Shown: in pieces, positions 34,504-43,813 of the stretch
How positions within the stretch are numbered: position 1 is the stretch's first letter
How the letters are laid out: each line of letters begins with the position of its first letter
From: Flavobacterium segetis
Lineage (GTDB): Bacteria; Bacteroidota; Bacteroidia; Flavobacteriales; Flavobacteriaceae
NCBI RefSeq assembly: GCF_900129575.1
Contig: NZ_FQWE01000002.1
Coordinates: forward strand, 124,001 to 188,000
Length of the DNA stretch: 64,000 nucleotides
Reading direction: 5' to 3'
Translations under genes and position numbers: made by a program
The notes under the pieces: generated by a model
The model's input: only the letters and a program-made list of their open reading frames with translations
What the model was told of the DNA's origin: nothing
The model's database searches: none

Positions 34504-34547
34504 AATCAAATTGGGGATTTTGTTCAATCAAAATTCCCAATTTGATT
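34504..34547. terminator. Bidirectional terminator between metK and the barrel gene
   Basis: AATCAAATTGGGGATTTTG (34504-34522) and CAAAATTCCCAATTTGATT (34529-34547) form a 19-bp stem with one G-U, a T-rich tail downstream, and an A-rich start. Confidence 0.8.
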
Positions 34548-34549
34548 TT

Positions 34550-37300
34550 CTAAATATTATACTTCAAAATAAAAGTCACAAATCGCGGTAAAATAACACT
34601 TTCATTCGCGTTGTAACCATTTACATTAAAAGTATTATTTAATCTTGATCTTGTATTAAGCAGGTTGTTTGCTTGAATCCTATACTCAAACTTGCTATCT
34701 TTTTTTAAATAATTTAAACTAGCGGTCATAATTTTGAAATTATTAGCAACGCCTGTTGTCTCATTTTTAAATCGGTTAAAAGAATAATCCCAGTTAATAT
34801 TTAAACCATTTAAGAAATAATAATTCAATTTTATAGTTGGCGACTGAGTGGTAAAAAGCGTACTGGCTTGCTTTGAAAAATTTATTCGGTACCCTAAATC
34901 TATATTTGGATATTTTTTAAATTGCGTCGCTAGTGCCGCGTTGTAGCCATGATTTACGTTCTCAATATCTTGAATAAATTCTTGGACGTCACCACTTACT
35001 AATCTTCGATTTAAAACGAAATTTTTATTCCAACTCGCATTAAACCCACCTGTTACTTTATAATATTTTTTAAAACTTTTAGAATAGAATAAGTTACCGT
35101 TTAAATTCTCATTTTTAGCATCTAGATTTAGTCGGTCTGAGGTAGAGTAAATACTTTGAAATAATATCCCGTTTACGACCGGATTTTGGGTAGTTGTATA
35201 TCCTAAGCTTCCAAAAATTGTTGTAAAATTGTATAGATTGTATTTAGAATAGGCCAGTCTGTTTGTGGTGACTAAAGAATTTTCTAATTGCGAATTCCCT
35301 CTCGCAATACTATTAAAATTAGTAAATACATATCCTTCAACTAAGGAATTTACATCATTAAAGCCATTTTTTATATTGAAGTTATAAGTAAAATTCTCTG
35401 ATTTTTTCAAATCCCATCTCGCAAACATATCTGGTAAAAATCGATTGAAATTTAATTTAAAAGGGTTGCTAAATTGTGAATTATTAGTATTGTACTGATG
35501 CAGCGCAAATCCAGGATTGAATGTAAACTTACCCATGATAAACTTATAATGCAATCCTAAAAAAACATCATTAAAACGATATCTTACATCGTTATTGTAC
35601 GCATCTTGCTCAATAGAATTTATAGTATTGTTTTGTAAAATTTGTAAAATACTTGAATTATAACTTTGAAACGCATTTGTATTTCCTACAGTTACGTTAA
35701 ATATACTTTTATTAGAAACTTGATAGTAATAATCAACTTTAGCATCAATTTTATTTGTTTTTACAAATCTAGATTGCTGGATTTCTAAAGAATTTTCATT
35801 AACAAAAATATTAGAAGGGTCATCAGGATTTGATGAGTTGCTATTTTGGTATGGATTAACTGAGAGTTGAGGATTATAAAATGGATCTTCATCCTCATAT
35901 TGATGTTGTATCTCTAAAACCCAAGTGTTCTTTGGATTTTGAGTATAAAATAAATTTAAACTTTGATTAAATGCTACTGGATTTTGTTTCTGGAACGAAA
36001 TTATAGAATTGGAACTATTAAAAGAGCCTCCATTATTTATCGAATTAAAATTGGATTGACTGTTTTCATTTTCTTCTTGTCCATTTTTTCTGAAGAACAC
36101 ATCGTAATCAAGCTGGAATTTATCATTGCCCTTATACTTCGAACCAAGTTTTGCAATAAATGCATTATTCCTGGAGTCAGTTTTATTATTTCTGTTCTCA
36201 AGAGTTGCAATTTCAGTAGTATTAGGTTGAAAAATCGCTCTTTCAGAATTAGTAATAGAGCGATTAAACGTAGCGGAATATGCTGCGAATCCTGTTACAT
36301 TCCATTTCTTTGAAAAAGATTGATTTATATTTATAGTTCCAAATTTATCACTTGCCTTAGCCACATTATCACCACCAGAAAGACCAAAGAAGTTTCGATT
36401 GAGCGCTAATGTGGTACCGCTTCTACCAATTGTGTTTCTGGCACCACCTGTAATTCTAAAAAAATCTGCCGAGGTTAATGAAACTTCTCCAATATTATTT
36501 AAATTTACGATCGAATTTATACTTGTTTTAGGTGAATAGTAGAATAATTTGGGATTAATAATATATCCGTTGCCATTAGCTAAACCAGCACTTGCATCCC
36601 CAAACCAAAACTTATCTTTCCCTTTTTTAAGTTTTATATTTAAAGCAATATCATCATTATTATTTTCAAGACCTTTCATTTGCGAAACTTCATTAAAATT
36701 GTGCATGACTTGAATTTTATCTACAGCATCTGAAGGAATATTTTTAGAACCTAACTTCGTATCTCCGTCCATAAATGGTTTTCCGTCTACAAATAGCTTC
36801 GCTACTTTTTTACCCTCTACTTGAATTTGTCCATCAGCCATGACTTCAAACCCCGGCAATTTCTTAAAAACATCCTCTAATTTTCGCTCTTCGCCTGTTT
36901 TAAATGAATCAGCGTTATAAATAATAGTATCGCCTTTAATGGAAACGGGCATTTCGCGCACAATTTCAACACCACCTAATTCAATGCCACCAGCTTCCAT
37001 TGTGATGTTTTGCAGCATGTTTTCTGCTTGAGTGGTGATGGTTATTTCTTTGTTCTGCATTCCAAGGTAACTCAACTTAATAATATAGATAGTATTTGGC
37101 TTTAGGTTCAAAATGTACTTCCCTTTGTCAGAAGTTATTGCATAACCATCCATAGCTTTTGTAGCTTGGTTGACTGCCATTACATTGGCCATTTCTAAGG
37201 GCATTTTTTCATTATCTAAAACCAACCCTTCAAATCGAATATTTTGTGAATAAGAGATAGAAGCTAAAAGTACCGTCATAAAAAAGAGGATATTCTTCAT
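34550..37300 (-). CDS. TonB-receptor-like outer-membrane beta-barrel with carboxypeptidase regulatory domain
   Basis: A 916-residue protein: signal peptide (first 18 residues, ending SYSQ), a carboxypeptidase-regulatory-like domain (about 20-105, KLSYLGMQNKEITI), a plug-like domain (IYNADSFKTGEERKLEDVFKKLPGFEV, VDGKPFMDGD), and a long beta-barrel with Asn/aromatic-rich strands to a final FILKYNI. It lacks an evident TonB box. Such proteins in Bacteroidetes accompany GLPGLI proteins, and a GLPGLI gene lies 39 bases upstream in the same direction. Substrate unknown. Confidence 0.87.
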   Translation of the reverse strand: MKNILFFMTVLLASISYSQNIRFEGLVLDNEKMPLEMANVMAVNQATKAMDGYAITSDKGKYILNLKPNTIYIIKLSYLGMQNKEITITTQAENMLQNITMEAGGIELGGVEIVREMPVSIKGDTIIYNADSFKTGEERKLEDVFKKLPGFEVMADGQIQVEGKKVAKLFVDGKPFMDGDTKLGSKNIPSDAVDKIQVMHNFNEVSQMKGLENNNDDIALNIKLKKGKDKFWFGDASAGLANGNGYIINPKLFYYSPKTSINSIVNLNNIGEVSLTSADFFRITGGARNTIGRSGTTLALNRNFFGLSGGDNVAKASDKFGTININQSFSKKWNVTGFAAYSATFNRSITNSERAIFQPNTTEIATLENRNNKTDSRNNAFIAKLGSKYKGNDKFQLDYDVFFRKNGQEENENSQSNFNSINNGGSFNSSNSIISFQKQNPVAFNQSLNLFYTQNPKNTWVLEIQHQYEDEDPFYNPQLSVNPYQNSNSSNPDDPSNIFVNENSLEIQQSRFVKTNKIDAKVDYYYQVSNKSIFNVTVGNTNAFQSYNSSILQILQNNTINSIEQDAYNNDVRYRFNDVFLGLHYKFIMGKFTFNPGFALHQYNTNNSQFSNPFKLNFNRFLPDMFARWDLKKSENFTYNFNIKNGFNDVNSLVEGYVFTNFNSIARGNSQLENSLVTTNRLAYSKYNLYNFTTIFGSLGYTTTQNPVVNGILFQSIYSTSDRLNLDAKNENLNGNLFYSKSFKKYYKVTGGFNASWNKNFVLNRRLVSGDVQEFIQDIENVNHGYNAALATQFKKYPNIDLGYRINFSKQASTLFTTQSPTIKLNYYFLNGLNINWDYSFNRFKNETTGVANNFKIMTASLNYLKKDSKFEYRIQANNLLNTRSRLNNTFNVNGYNANESVILPRFVTFILKYNI

Positions 37301-37339
37301 TTTATAAATTATGTTTTTAAAAATTGGGATGAATTGCTT

Positions 37340-38248
37340 TTACCCTCCAAATCGCATTGGTATTCCACTATTTGCTCCACGACCTTGATTCATTTCTCTA
37401 AATTCCTGCATCTTTTTGATTACTGTTTCATCGTAGTCCTTTTGAGAAATGACTTTACCTTTAGTCGAAGCTTTAATATCGACTCTATCTTTCGAGTTCA
37501 TAATTACTTTAGAGCATAACGTAATCGTCTTGCCATCATTTACTTCTAATATTAAACCTGGCAATCCCCAATACCCTTCTGGACCTTGACTTACTGGGAT
37601 TTCTGGAGTGTACCATGCGGTAATCGTAATTTCTTTGGGAAGTTCAATAGCATCCATAAAATTAGTTTTCTTTTCATCAGCAGGTTTGGCAGATTCTTTT
37701 TTAACATCTTCCTTCTTGTCCTCTTCTTTTTTAGGTCGGAAATTTCTAAAGTCACTCGTACTTGGCGCTTTAATAGCAGTGGCTTTGTAACAAGTATAAC
37801 CGCCAATCATTCTAGTTTCAGATTCCAATTTCCATTTTAAATTGGTCAAAGAGTCCTTTACTAAAAATTCTTTTCCCATAAATTCCTTATCTACGGTATA
37901 CATTTTTTCTTTTACATTTTTATATAAAGTTCCGCCACCGCCCGTCATAGAACTCATCATTCGCATACCAGCGCCTGCCTGTGCCGAAGCTTCTAGCTTT
38001 TCCTCCTCTTTATAGATTGAAGCCGACTTATTAAAATTAAGTACAAATGTTTTTTCGAACATTTTCTTCATTCTTTCCTCGATCATTTTTTGCATATCAG
38101 GAGTCATATTTTTATTACCTTCCATTCTTGACTTAAAATCAGAAGTACTGGTCTTAGATTCGTATATTGCCAGTCCCTGAAATTCTTGAGCTTGAAGTCC
38201 CATAAATGATGTTACTATTAACGCTAATATGAAAATTATTTTATACAT
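37340..38248 (-). CDS. GLPGLI family protein
   Basis: A 302-residue exported protein with signal peptide (to about residue 20, MGLQAQ) and the family's namesake motif in PEGYWGLPGLILEVNDG. Upstream of the motif TAWYTPEIPVSQGP and earlier YTCYKATAIK-like strands are also typical. A charged Lys/Glu insert (KKEEDKKEDVKKESAKP) is in the middle. Function is unknown; these proteins are often encoded next to TonB-receptor-like barrels, as here, suggesting a joint periplasmic/outer-membrane role. Confidence 0.92.
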   Translation of the reverse strand: MYKIIFILALIVTSFMGLQAQEFQGLAIYESKTSTSDFKSRMEGNKNMTPDMQKMIEERMKKMFEKTFVLNFNKSASIYKEEEKLEASAQAGAGMRMMSSMTGGGGTLYKNVKEKMYTVDKEFMGKEFLVKDSLTNLKWKLESETRMIGGYTCYKATAIKAPSTSDFRNFRPKKEEDKKEDVKKESAKPADEKKTNFMDAIELPKEITITAWYTPEIPVSQGPEGYWGLPGLILEVNDGKTITLCSKVIMNSKDRVDIKASTKGKVISQKDYDETVIKKMQEFREMNQGRGANSGIPMRFGG

Positions 38249-38348
38249 AATATGATATTTTTATAAATTGGTATTAAAAATACTGATTTTGTTACAACGA
38301 TTCTGTTAAAAATTAATAAGACTATCAAAATCGTAATTGGTTTAATCG

Positions 38349-38356
38349 TAATTTTG
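38349..38356 (+). promoter_or_regulatory. Promoter -7 element (TAATTTTG)
   Basis: A TAnnTTTG match ending five bases before the ATG at 38362. Transcription would begin at or next to the start codon, as for dxs. Confidence 0.5.
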
Positions 38357-38361
38357 CTATT

Positions 38362-39153
38362 ATGAAAAAAATAATGTTTTTATTGTTTCTAATTTCTTTT
38401 GCCATTGGATCGAGTCAAAATTTAAATCTTAAAGCCATTAAAAAAAGCTTGATTTCTTTCACAGCTGATGAATTTTTAGGTTACGATCAATTTGGTTTTT
38501 ATTACACACTCGACAACAATGTTTTTTCTAAAATTAGTGAGCAAGAAACTTTTCAATATAAAAATGTTTCATTAGGCAAAATCGCAAAAGTTGACCTTCA
38601 AAATCCGCTTAAAATTGTTTTATTCTATGAAAACTTTAATACCATTGTTACTTTAGACAATCAATTAAATGAAAGTCAAAAAATTAATTTTTCAGAAAGT
38701 AGCATTCCAATAGTTGTTACAGCAATTGGGTTATCAGCACAAAATAAACTTTGGATTTCTAATAGCATGAATCAGCAATTAGGATTGTATGATTATTTAA
38801 ATAATAATTACAATACAATTTCAGTTCCTTTTATAGAGCCAAGTAAAATTTATTCCTCTGATTTTAATAATTTTTATTGGATTGATGCAAAAAATAATTT
38901 TTATAGCTGCGATGTTTTTGGGAAAGTAACTTTTATAGAGTTAATTCCTGACTTTGAATCAATTTCAATTATCAATGAAAATAAATTTTTATATTCAAAA
39001 AACGCAGTAATAATTCTGCGCGATATAGAAAAAGACAAAAATTATCAAATTGAAATTTCAGAAAAATCGTTTGAAAAATTTTATTATAGAGACCAAATTT
39101 TATCTATTTTTACAATCGAAGGAATTACAAATTATAAAATCACAATACCGTAA
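38362..39153 (+). CDS. Hypothetical exported protein, beta-propeller-like
   Basis: A 263-residue protein with a signal peptide (ending FAIGSSQ). The body consists of short repeated strand patterns such as NVFSKISEQETFQYKNV, FENFNTIVTLDNQLNE, NKLWISNSMNQQLGLYDY and NFYSCDVFGKVTF, as in beta-propeller or WD-like folds. No catalytic motif is seen. Its stop codon overlaps the ATG of the deoxynucleoside kinase gene by one base, an unexplained coupling. The fold is a guess from repeat pattern. Confidence 0.7.
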   Translation: MKKIMFLLFLISFAIGSSQNLNLKAIKKSLISFTADEFLGYDQFGFYYTLDNNVFSKISEQETFQYKNVSLGKIAKVDLQNPLKIVLFYENFNTIVTLDNQLNESQKINFSESSIPIVVTAIGLSAQNKLWISNSMNQQLGLYDYLNNNYNTISVPFIEPSKIYSSDFNNFYWIDAKNNFYSCDVFGKVTFIELIPDFESISIINENKFLYSKNAVIILRDIEKDKNYQIEISEKSFEKFYYRDQILSIFTIEGITNYKITIP

Positions 39154-39767
39154 TGCACATAGCAATAGCAGGGAACATAGGTTCAGGAAAGACTACTTTA
39201 ACACGCTTATTAGCTAAACAGTTTAAATGGGAACCGCATTACGAAGATGTAGTTGACAATCCTTACTTGGATGATTTTTACCATCAAATGGAACGCTGGT
39301 CGTTTAACTTACAAATTTATTTCTTGAATAGTCGTTTTCGTCAAGTGATGCAAATTCGTGAAAGCGGTAAAAAAATTATTCAAGATCGCACCATTTATGA
39401 AGATGCTCATATTTTTGCACCAAATCTTTATGCAATGGGTTTAATGACCAATAGAGATTTTCAAAATTATTCCTCTTTATTTGAATTAATGGAATCTACG
39501 GTAAAACCACCAGATTTGTTAATCTACTTACGAAGTTCAATTCCAAATCTTGTGGGACAAATTCATAAAAGAGGCCGCGAGTATGAAAACTCTATTTCAA
39601 TTGAATATTTGAGCCGTTTGAACGAGCGTTATGAAGGATGGATAGAAACGTATGATAAAGGAAAACTGATGATTATAGATGTAGACAATATCAATTTCGT
39701 AGATGATCCTGAAGATTTAGGAACTATTTTTAATAGAATTGACGCAGAGCTGAATGGGTTGTTTTAG
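39153..39767 (+). CDS. Deoxynucleoside kinase
   Basis: A 204-residue kinase of the dNK/dGK-dAK family. P-loop AGNIGSGKTTLTRLLAK, the substrate-binding FYHQMERWSFNLQIYFLNSRF, the DRTIYEDAHIFA motif (DRS-like) and the LID Arg region KRGREYENSISIEYLSRLNERYE are present. It phosphorylates deoxynucleosides for salvage; the purine or pyrimidine preference is not readable from sequence. It is translationally coupled to the exported protein upstream. Confidence 0.9.
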   Translation: MHIAIAGNIGSGKTTLTRLLAKQFKWEPHYEDVVDNPYLDDFYHQMERWSFNLQIYFLNSRFRQVMQIRESGKKIIQDRTIYEDAHIFAPNLYAMGLMTNRDFQNYSSLFELMESTVKPPDLLIYLRSSIPNLVGQIHKRGREYENSISIEYLSRLNERYEGWIETYDKGKLMIIDVDNINFVDDPEDLGTIFNRIDAELNGLF

Positions 39768-39897
39768 AATAATCTATCCTACACTGAAAATTGCTGAGTT
39801 CCTTAAAAATATAGTACAATAAATAATAAATTTAATGAAACACTTAAATAAACATTCATCCACTACAAATAATTTTTTGTAGATCTACGAAATTAAT

Positions 39898-39937
39898 AAA
39901 AATGCCTCACTCATAATTTCTAGAGTGAGGCATTTTT
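39898..39937. terminator. Bidirectional terminator
   Basis: AAAAATGCCTCACTC (39898-39912) and GAGTGAGGCATTTTT (39923-39937) form a perfect 15-bp stem between the convergent kinase and pyrophosphatase genes. Confidence 0.9.
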
Positions 39938-39984
39938 TATAAACCTACGTCAAAGCTTTAAACTTTGTTAATGGTTATCTCTTG

Positions 39985-42348
39985 TTATTTTAAAGCATCA
40001 ATTTTTGCTTGAACTTCAGCATCAGTTCCTTCAAAATTTTGAACTTCTTGTTTACCGTTAATTGTAGTCGTAACTGTTGCCGTTACTTTTCCATCAATAT
40101 TTGATTTTTCTATAGCTACTTCTTTAGAACTAATTTCTGTTGCTACTGAATTTTCAGAAATTGTAGGACTACCTTCTCCTAAAATTGGAGCAATGACTAA
40201 ACCTATTAAACAAGTCAATTTAATTAAAATGTTCATCGATGGCCCAGAAGTATCTTTGAATGGATCACCTACAGTATCACCAGTTACAGCCGCTTTATGC
40301 GCATCAGAACCTTTAAAAGTCATTTCGCCATTGATTTCGACACCTGCTTCAAAAGATTTTTTTGCATTATCCCAAGCACCTCCAGCATTGTTTTGGAAAA
40401 CAGCCCAAAGCACACCTGAAACAGTTACTCCAGCCATATAACCTCCTAACATTTCTGCTACTATTGAATTTCCTGTTCCGTAAATTAACAACCCTAATAG
40501 TACAATTAGAATTGGAAAACCAATCGTTAGAATTCCTGGCAACATCATTTCGCGTAAAGCCGCCTTTGTAGAAATTTCAACGCATTTTCCGTATTCTGGT
40601 TTTCCAGTTCCTTCCATAATTCCTGGAATTTCTTTGAACTGGCGACGCACTTCGTAAACCATGTCCATTGCAGCTTTTCCAACAGAATTCATCGCTAAGG
40701 CAGAAAAAACCACAGGAATCATTCCACCCACAAACAACATGGCTAATACCGGCGCTTTGAAAATATTGATACCGTCAATTCCTGTAAACGTTACATAAGC
40801 AGCAAATAAAGCTAGTGAAGTTAACGCAGCCGAAGCAATAGCAAAGCCTTTTCCTGTTGCTGCAGTTGTGTTACCCACTGAATCTAAAATATCTGTTCTT
40901 GTTCTCACCTCTTTTGGTAACTCGCTCATTTCAGCAATTCCTCCTGCGTTATCCGCTATAGGTCCAAAAGCATCTATTGCTAATTGCATTGCAGTAGTTG
41001 CCATCATTGCTGAAGCAGCTAATGCGACACCATAAAATCCTGCTAAAGCGTACGTTGACCATATTGCAGCTGCAAATAATAAAACGGTTGGAAAAGTAGA
41101 AATCATTCCTGTTGCTAAACCAGCAATTACGTTTGTTCCAGCACCAGTTGATGATTTTTGCACAATTGCCATTACTGGTTTTGTACCTAATCCTGTATAA
41201 TATTCTGTTACTGACGAAATAGCACCGCCAACAAATAAACCTATTAATGAAGCATAAAATACTCTCATTGAAGAAATTTCTTTTAATCCTTCTCCAAAGA
41301 ATTCCATATTCATGGTTGTTGGCAACATCCATTGAATTAAGAAGAAGCAAGCGATTGCGGTTAAAGCAATAGAAACCCAATTACCCATATTTAAGGCACT
41401 TTGCACTTCTTTTTCTTTAGCATCATCAGAAGAAATTTTAACAATCATAGTCCCAATAATGGAAAATAATATTCCGAAACCGGCAATTGCCATTGGAAGT
41501 AAGATTGGTCCAATTCCACCAAAACCTTCACTCATAATATTTCCACCCATGTCTTTAATCACATAGTTTCCTAAAACCATTGCTGCTAAAACTGTTGCTA
41601 CATATGAACCAAATAAATCGGCACCCATTCCAGCAACGTCTCCAACATTGTCACCAACATTATCTGCAATAGTCGCGGGATTCCTTGGATCATCTTCTGG
41701 AATACCAGCTTCTACTTTACCAACTAAATCTGCTCCAACATCGGCAGCTTTAGTGTAAATCCCACCACCTACTCTTGCAAATAAAGCAATTGATTCAGCT
41801 CCTAAAGAGAATCCAGCTAATGTTTCTAAAACGATTGTCATGGTTTCTGTGTCTTTCCACACACCACCTGAAAGGATTTGAAATAAAATTATAAAGAAAG
41901 CTGTTAAACCAAGAACTGCTAGGCCAGCAACTCCTAAACCCATAACGGTTCCACCACCAAAAGAAACTTTTAGTGCTTGTGATAAACTTGTACGAGCAGC
42001 TTGTGTAGTACGAACGTTTGTTTTAGTTGCGATTTTCATTCCCATATTTCCAGCCCAAGCCGAAAATATAGCTCCAAATACAAAAGCAACAACAATTAAT
42101 AAGTGTGTTTTAACTCCGGGAATGAATGTAATTCCAGCTAAAACAAAACTTGCTCCAATAACAAAGAAAGTTAGTAATCTGTATTCTGCTTTTAGGAAAG
42201 CTAAAGCACCTTCATAAATATAATCTGAAATTTCTTTCATTTTACCGTCTCCAGCATCTTGCTTTAAAACCCATGCTCTTTTATACATCATAAAAAGAAG
42301 GCCAATTATTGCCATGATTATTGGCACATAAATCATTATTGAATCCAT
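39985..42348 (-). CDS. hppA: Membrane-bound ion-pumping pyrophosphatase, K+-dependent type
   Basis: A 787-residue integral membrane protein with about 16 helices. It has the pyrophosphate site segment [34 protein letters not shown] (read at about residues 205-240), and [18 protein letters not shown] near the end. The sequence [13 protein letters not shown] has Ala rather than Lys, which marks the K+-dependent subfamily, some of which pump Na+ as well as H+. A hydrophilic C-terminal tail of about 55 residues (from [11 protein letters not shown]) extends beyond the last helix. The neighbouring gene is a soluble pyrophosphatase. Confidence 0.95.
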   Translation of the reverse strand: MDSIMIYVPIIMAIIGLLFMMYKRAWVLKQDAGDGKMKEISDYIYEGALAFLKAEYRLLTFFVIGASFVLAGITFIPGVKTHLLIVVAFVFGAIFSAWAGNMGMKIATKTNVRTTQAARTSLSQALKVSFGGGTVMGLGVAGLAVLGLTAFFIILFQILSGGVWKDTETMTIVLETLAGFSLGAESIALFARVGGGIYTKAADVGADLVGKVEAGIPEDDPRNPATIADNVGDNVGDVAGMGADLFGSYVATVLAAMVLGNYVIKDMGGNIMSEGFGGIGPILLPMAIAGFGILFSIIGTMIVKISSDDAKEKEVQSALNMGNWVSIALTAIACFFLIQWMLPTTMNMEFFGEGLKEISSMRVFYASLIGLFVGGAISSVTEYYTGLGTKPVMAIVQKSSTGAGTNVIAGLATGMISTFPTVLLFAAAIWSTYALAGFYGVALAASAMMATTAMQLAIDAFGPIADNAGGIAEMSELPKEVRTRTDILDSVGNTTAATGKGFAIASAALTSLALFAAYVTFTGIDGINIFKAPVLAMLFVGGMIPVVFSALAMNSVGKAAMDMVYEVRRQFKEIPGIMEGTGKPEYGKCVEISTKAALREMMLPGILTIGFPILIVLLGLLIYGTGNSIVAEMLGGYMAGVTVSGVLWAVFQNNAGGAWDNAKKSFEAGVEINGEMTFKGSDAHKAAVTGDTVGDPFKDTSGPSMNILIKLTCLIGLVIAPILGEGSPTISENSVATEISSKEVAIEKSNIDGKVTATVTTTINGKQEVQNFEGTDAEVQAKIDALK

Positions 42349-42402
42349 AATTCTAATTTGGTTTTTAGTTATAATTATCTAACCTAGGAAACGAAAATAA
42401 AC

Positions 42403-42440
42403 AAAAAAAGCAATACTCTTGACGGAGTATTGCTTTTTTT
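42403..42440 (-). terminator. Terminator after the soluble pyrophosphatase gene
   Basis: AAAAAAAGCAATACTC (42403-42418) and GAGTATTGCTTTTTTT (42425-42440) are perfect inverted repeats, located between ppa and hppA. Confidence 0.88.
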
Positions 42441-42460
42441 ATACAAATCTTGAAAATTAT

Positions 42461-42991
42461 TTACTTAATACTAAATAATCCTTCTGGTTTGTTTTCAATT
42501 TGATCAAAACGTTCTGTACATTTCTTAATAATATCATAAGCTTCGTGAACATCTCCCCAACCACCAACATCTACACTTTTATTTTCTAAGTCTTTGTAAA
42601 CTTGAAAGAAGTGTTCAATTTCTTTTAATAAATGCGGATTCATGTCAGATAAATCGTTTAGTGAATTCCAAATTGGGTCTGAAACGGGAACGCAAATCAC
42701 TTTTTCATCTGGTCCTTTATCATCAGCCATGTGGAAAACACCTATCGGTTTAACTTCCATAACACAGCCTGGAAAAGTAGGCTCATTTACTAAAACTAGA
42801 ACATCTAACGGATCTCCATCCAAAGCCAAAGTTTCAGGGATAAAACCGTAATCAGCAGGATACATCATTGAGGAAAATAACATTCTATCAAAACGCATTC
42901 TTTTTATTTCGAAATCATATTCATATTTATTTCTACTTCCTCTTGGTATTTCGATTAAAACATCGAAAGTTATTAATTTGTCTGCCGTCAT
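42461..42991 (-). CDS. ppa: Inorganic pyrophosphatase, soluble family I
   Basis: A 176-residue enzyme with the metal-binding signature DGDPLDVLVL and EIPRGSRNKYEYD plus YPADYGFIPETL. It splits PPi to two phosphates in the cytoplasm. It has its own promoter (43022-43053) and terminator, followed by the membrane pyrophosphatase gene in the same direction, so the two PPi-consuming enzymes are adjacent but separately expressed. Confidence 0.95.
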   Translation of the reverse strand: MTADKLITFDVLIEIPRGSRNKYEYDFEIKRMRFDRMLFSSMMYPADYGFIPETLALDGDPLDVLVLVNEPTFPGCVMEVKPIGVFHMADDKGPDEKVICVPVSDPIWNSLNDLSDMNPHLLKEIEHFFQVYKDLENKSVDVGGWGDVHEAYDIIKKCTERFDQIENKPEGLFSIK

Positions 42992-43021
42992 TTTTCTTTT
43001 TCTTTTCTATAATTAAGGGTG

Positions 43022-43053
43022 CAAAAGTAGGTAATCTATCTCTTTTTTACAAT
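43022..43053 (-). promoter_or_regulatory. Promoter of ppa
   Basis: Minus-strand ATTG (43053-43050), 20 bases, TACTTTTG (43029-43022); a close match to the Bacteroidota consensus about 30 bases before the ppa ATG. Confidence 0.6.
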
Positions 43054-43099
43054 AAAATGTTTGATGCGAATAAAGTTCACAAAAGTCCGTATGTAAGTT

Positions 43100-43702
43100 C
43101 TAATACTCCACCGTTCTATTGCGCTTTTTAAGATAATAGTGCCATAGTAAAAAGGTTGCAAATGAGCGATAGGGACTCCAGTTTATAGCGTAGACCTCCA
43201 TCTCTTCTTTACCGTGAAGATCAAGTAATTCTTTTATAGTATTTACCACCGCGACATCGCCCAATGGCAGAAGATCAGGTTCTTGTAAGCAAAACATTAA
43301 GTAAACATCAATGGTCCAGTTTCCTATTCCTTTTATTTTAATAAGTTGCTCTCGAACTTGCGATGCCGTTTGAGTTGCTAAGTTTTCTAAATCAATTTCG
43401 CGAGCTAATACAGCTGTCGCCAATGCTTTAATGTAAGTCGCTTTTTGACGGCTTACACCAAAATTCCTTAATTCCTCAGTTGAAATCGAAACTAAAACCT
43501 CAGGCTCAATGGCGTTTACGTTACTTTTTATTTTTGTGAATGTTGCTTTAGCAGAATCAATAGAAACTTGCTGCTCTAAGATTAGCAGCACTAAGGTTTC
43601 GAATCCTTGCGGTCGTCTGGGAATAGTAGGCAATCCAAATTGTTTCACAATAGTTTTGAAAATAATGTCCTTCTCTATCAAATAGTCAAAAGCGTGCTGC
43701 AT
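43100..43702 (-). CDS. DNA-3-methyladenine glycosylase, AlkA-like HhH-GPD
   Basis: A 200-residue base-excision glycosylase: ILEQQVSIDSAKATF, helix-hairpin-helix LIKIKGIGNWTIDVYLMF, and the catalytic Asp in LLPLGDVAVVNTI. It removes alkylated bases from DNA. It is short, lacking the N-terminal beta domain of E. coli AlkA, like MAG1-type enzymes. It precedes ppa with about 110 bases between them. Confidence 0.88.
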   Translation of the reverse strand: MQHAFDYLIEKDIIFKTIVKQFGLPTIPRRPQGFETLVLLILEQQVSIDSAKATFTKIKSNVNAIEPEVLVSISTEELRNFGVSRQKATYIKALATAVLAREIDLENLATQTASQVREQLIKIKGIGNWTIDVYLMFCLQEPDLLPLGDVAVVNTIKELLDLHGKEEMEVYAINWSPYRSFATFLLWHYYLKKRNRTVEY

Positions 43703-43813
43703 AATCTACTGGATTTTAAGCTTGAATGGAAAGAGTATCCTTTTTAAAAAGTAATTTGTAGGAACTGCAAAAAAAACAGCTGATTTCTCTTGCAAATTCG
43801 GAAAAAATAGCTT

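Noticed and set aside
37586-37840. Open frames antisense to the GLPGLI gene
   Set aside because: Several overlapping frames arise from the Lys/Glu-rich insert; the GLPGLI frame has a signal peptide and family motif.
40949-41380. 143-codon frame in an alternate frame of hppA
   Set aside because: Entirely inside the conserved pyrophosphatase reading frame and of Asn/Arg/Cys/Phe-rich shadow composition.
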